The position numbers and the translations under genes were made by a program. Below the pieces are notes generated by a model. The model saw nothing but the letters and a program-made list of their open reading frames with translations. It was not told the origin of the DNA and did no database searches. Positions 32,625-32,741 of a stretch of 32,741 nt of DNA are shown piece after piece. Position 1 is the stretch's first letter. Every line of letters begins with the position of its first letter. The stretch lies in NCBI GenBank assembly GCA_012840225.1, contig DULU01000027.1, positions 1 through 32,741 on the forward strand, written 5' to 3'. This stretch comes from Bacillota bacterium (lineage in GTDB: Bacteria > Bacillota > Limnochordia > DTU080).

Positions 32625-32741
32625 AATCTGGAGCTGAGAGTTTGGCAATGTAAAATTGAGAGTGGCCTGATATAAAAAAGGACCACACCAACCATCCGGG
32701 AGAACTCCCCTTTGAAAGCCAAACCATTCAAGGGGGGAATA
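32624..32741 (+). mobile_element. possible left end of an IS21-like insertion sequence
   Basis: From about 32624 the text changes to GGAGCTGAGAGTTTGGCAAT, then AAATTGAGAGTGGCC, with GAGAGT repeated 22 bases apart. This resembles the repeated terminal boxes of IS21-family elements. The window ends at AAGGGGGGAATA, which looks like a Shine-Dalgarno site for a gene starting just outside, as expected for istA. An imperfect hairpin, CCCCTTTGAA against TTCAAGGGG, lies at about 32705-32736. No transposase is visible, so the call rests on pattern only. Confidence 0.38.

Overview
The window looks like a chromosomal carbohydrate-use region from an endospore-forming Bacillota (Firmicutes) of moderate to high G+C. 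A CotF-type spore coat protein, TTG/GTG starts, strong Shine-Dalgarno sites and DeoR/AraC regulators fit that. Four intact sugar-binding proteins all have cleavable signal peptides but no lipobox cysteine. Monoderm Bacillota normally anchor these proteins as lipoproteins, so a diderm spore-forming lineage (for example Limnochordia or Hydrogenispora-like bacteria) is a reasonable but unproven guess. No tRNA, rRNA or CRISPR array was seen.

Layout. (1) 1-7261, plus strand: an internally deleted IscB-type nuclease relic, then a run of a sugar isomerase-like TIM barrel, a solute-binding protein (SBP), an MDR dehydrogenase, the transcription accessory factor Tex and a GH4 alpha-galactosidase-like enzyme. 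(2) 7297-13451: a frameshifted SBP fragment, then two closely related SBPs (about 87% identical by eye) flanking a minus-strand AraC regulator and an exported helical-repeat protein. (3) 13524-17293, minus strand: a GH172/DUF2961 protein and an aldo/keto-reductase-like protein without its catalytic residues; upstream, an overlapping pair of metal-dependent hydrolases (MBL fold and PHP). (4) 17383-21940, minus strand: DeoR regulator, SBP, and a secreted GH-A-like protein lacking its expected nucleophile. (5) 22051-24404, minus strand: a BNR propeller protein and a PIG-L deacetylase. (6) 24560-30944: a membrane protein, CotF-like coat protein, an unusual zinc-ribbon/Hsp70-like ATPase divergent from the zinc transporter ZupT, a CE7-like esterase and a secreted CBM9-like protein. 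(7) 31002-32741: a visibly decaying, more AT-rich tail with a frameshifted secreted-protein gene, an AraC gene with an in-frame stop, and a signal-peptide gene cut by what looks like an IS21-like end.

How it may work together: deacetylase, esterase, GH4, GH172 and lectin-like proteins suggest breakdown of decorated (probably acetylated, galactose- or arabinose-bearing) plant or microbial glycans. Isomerase and dehydrogenase would process the released sugars, and several periplasmic binding proteins would sense or deliver them. No ABC permease or ATPase lies in the window, so the binding proteins must use components encoded elsewhere. A 16-base motif with one mismatch lies upstream of both the PHP/MBL pair and the DeoR-linked SBP gene, tying these units into a possible regulon.
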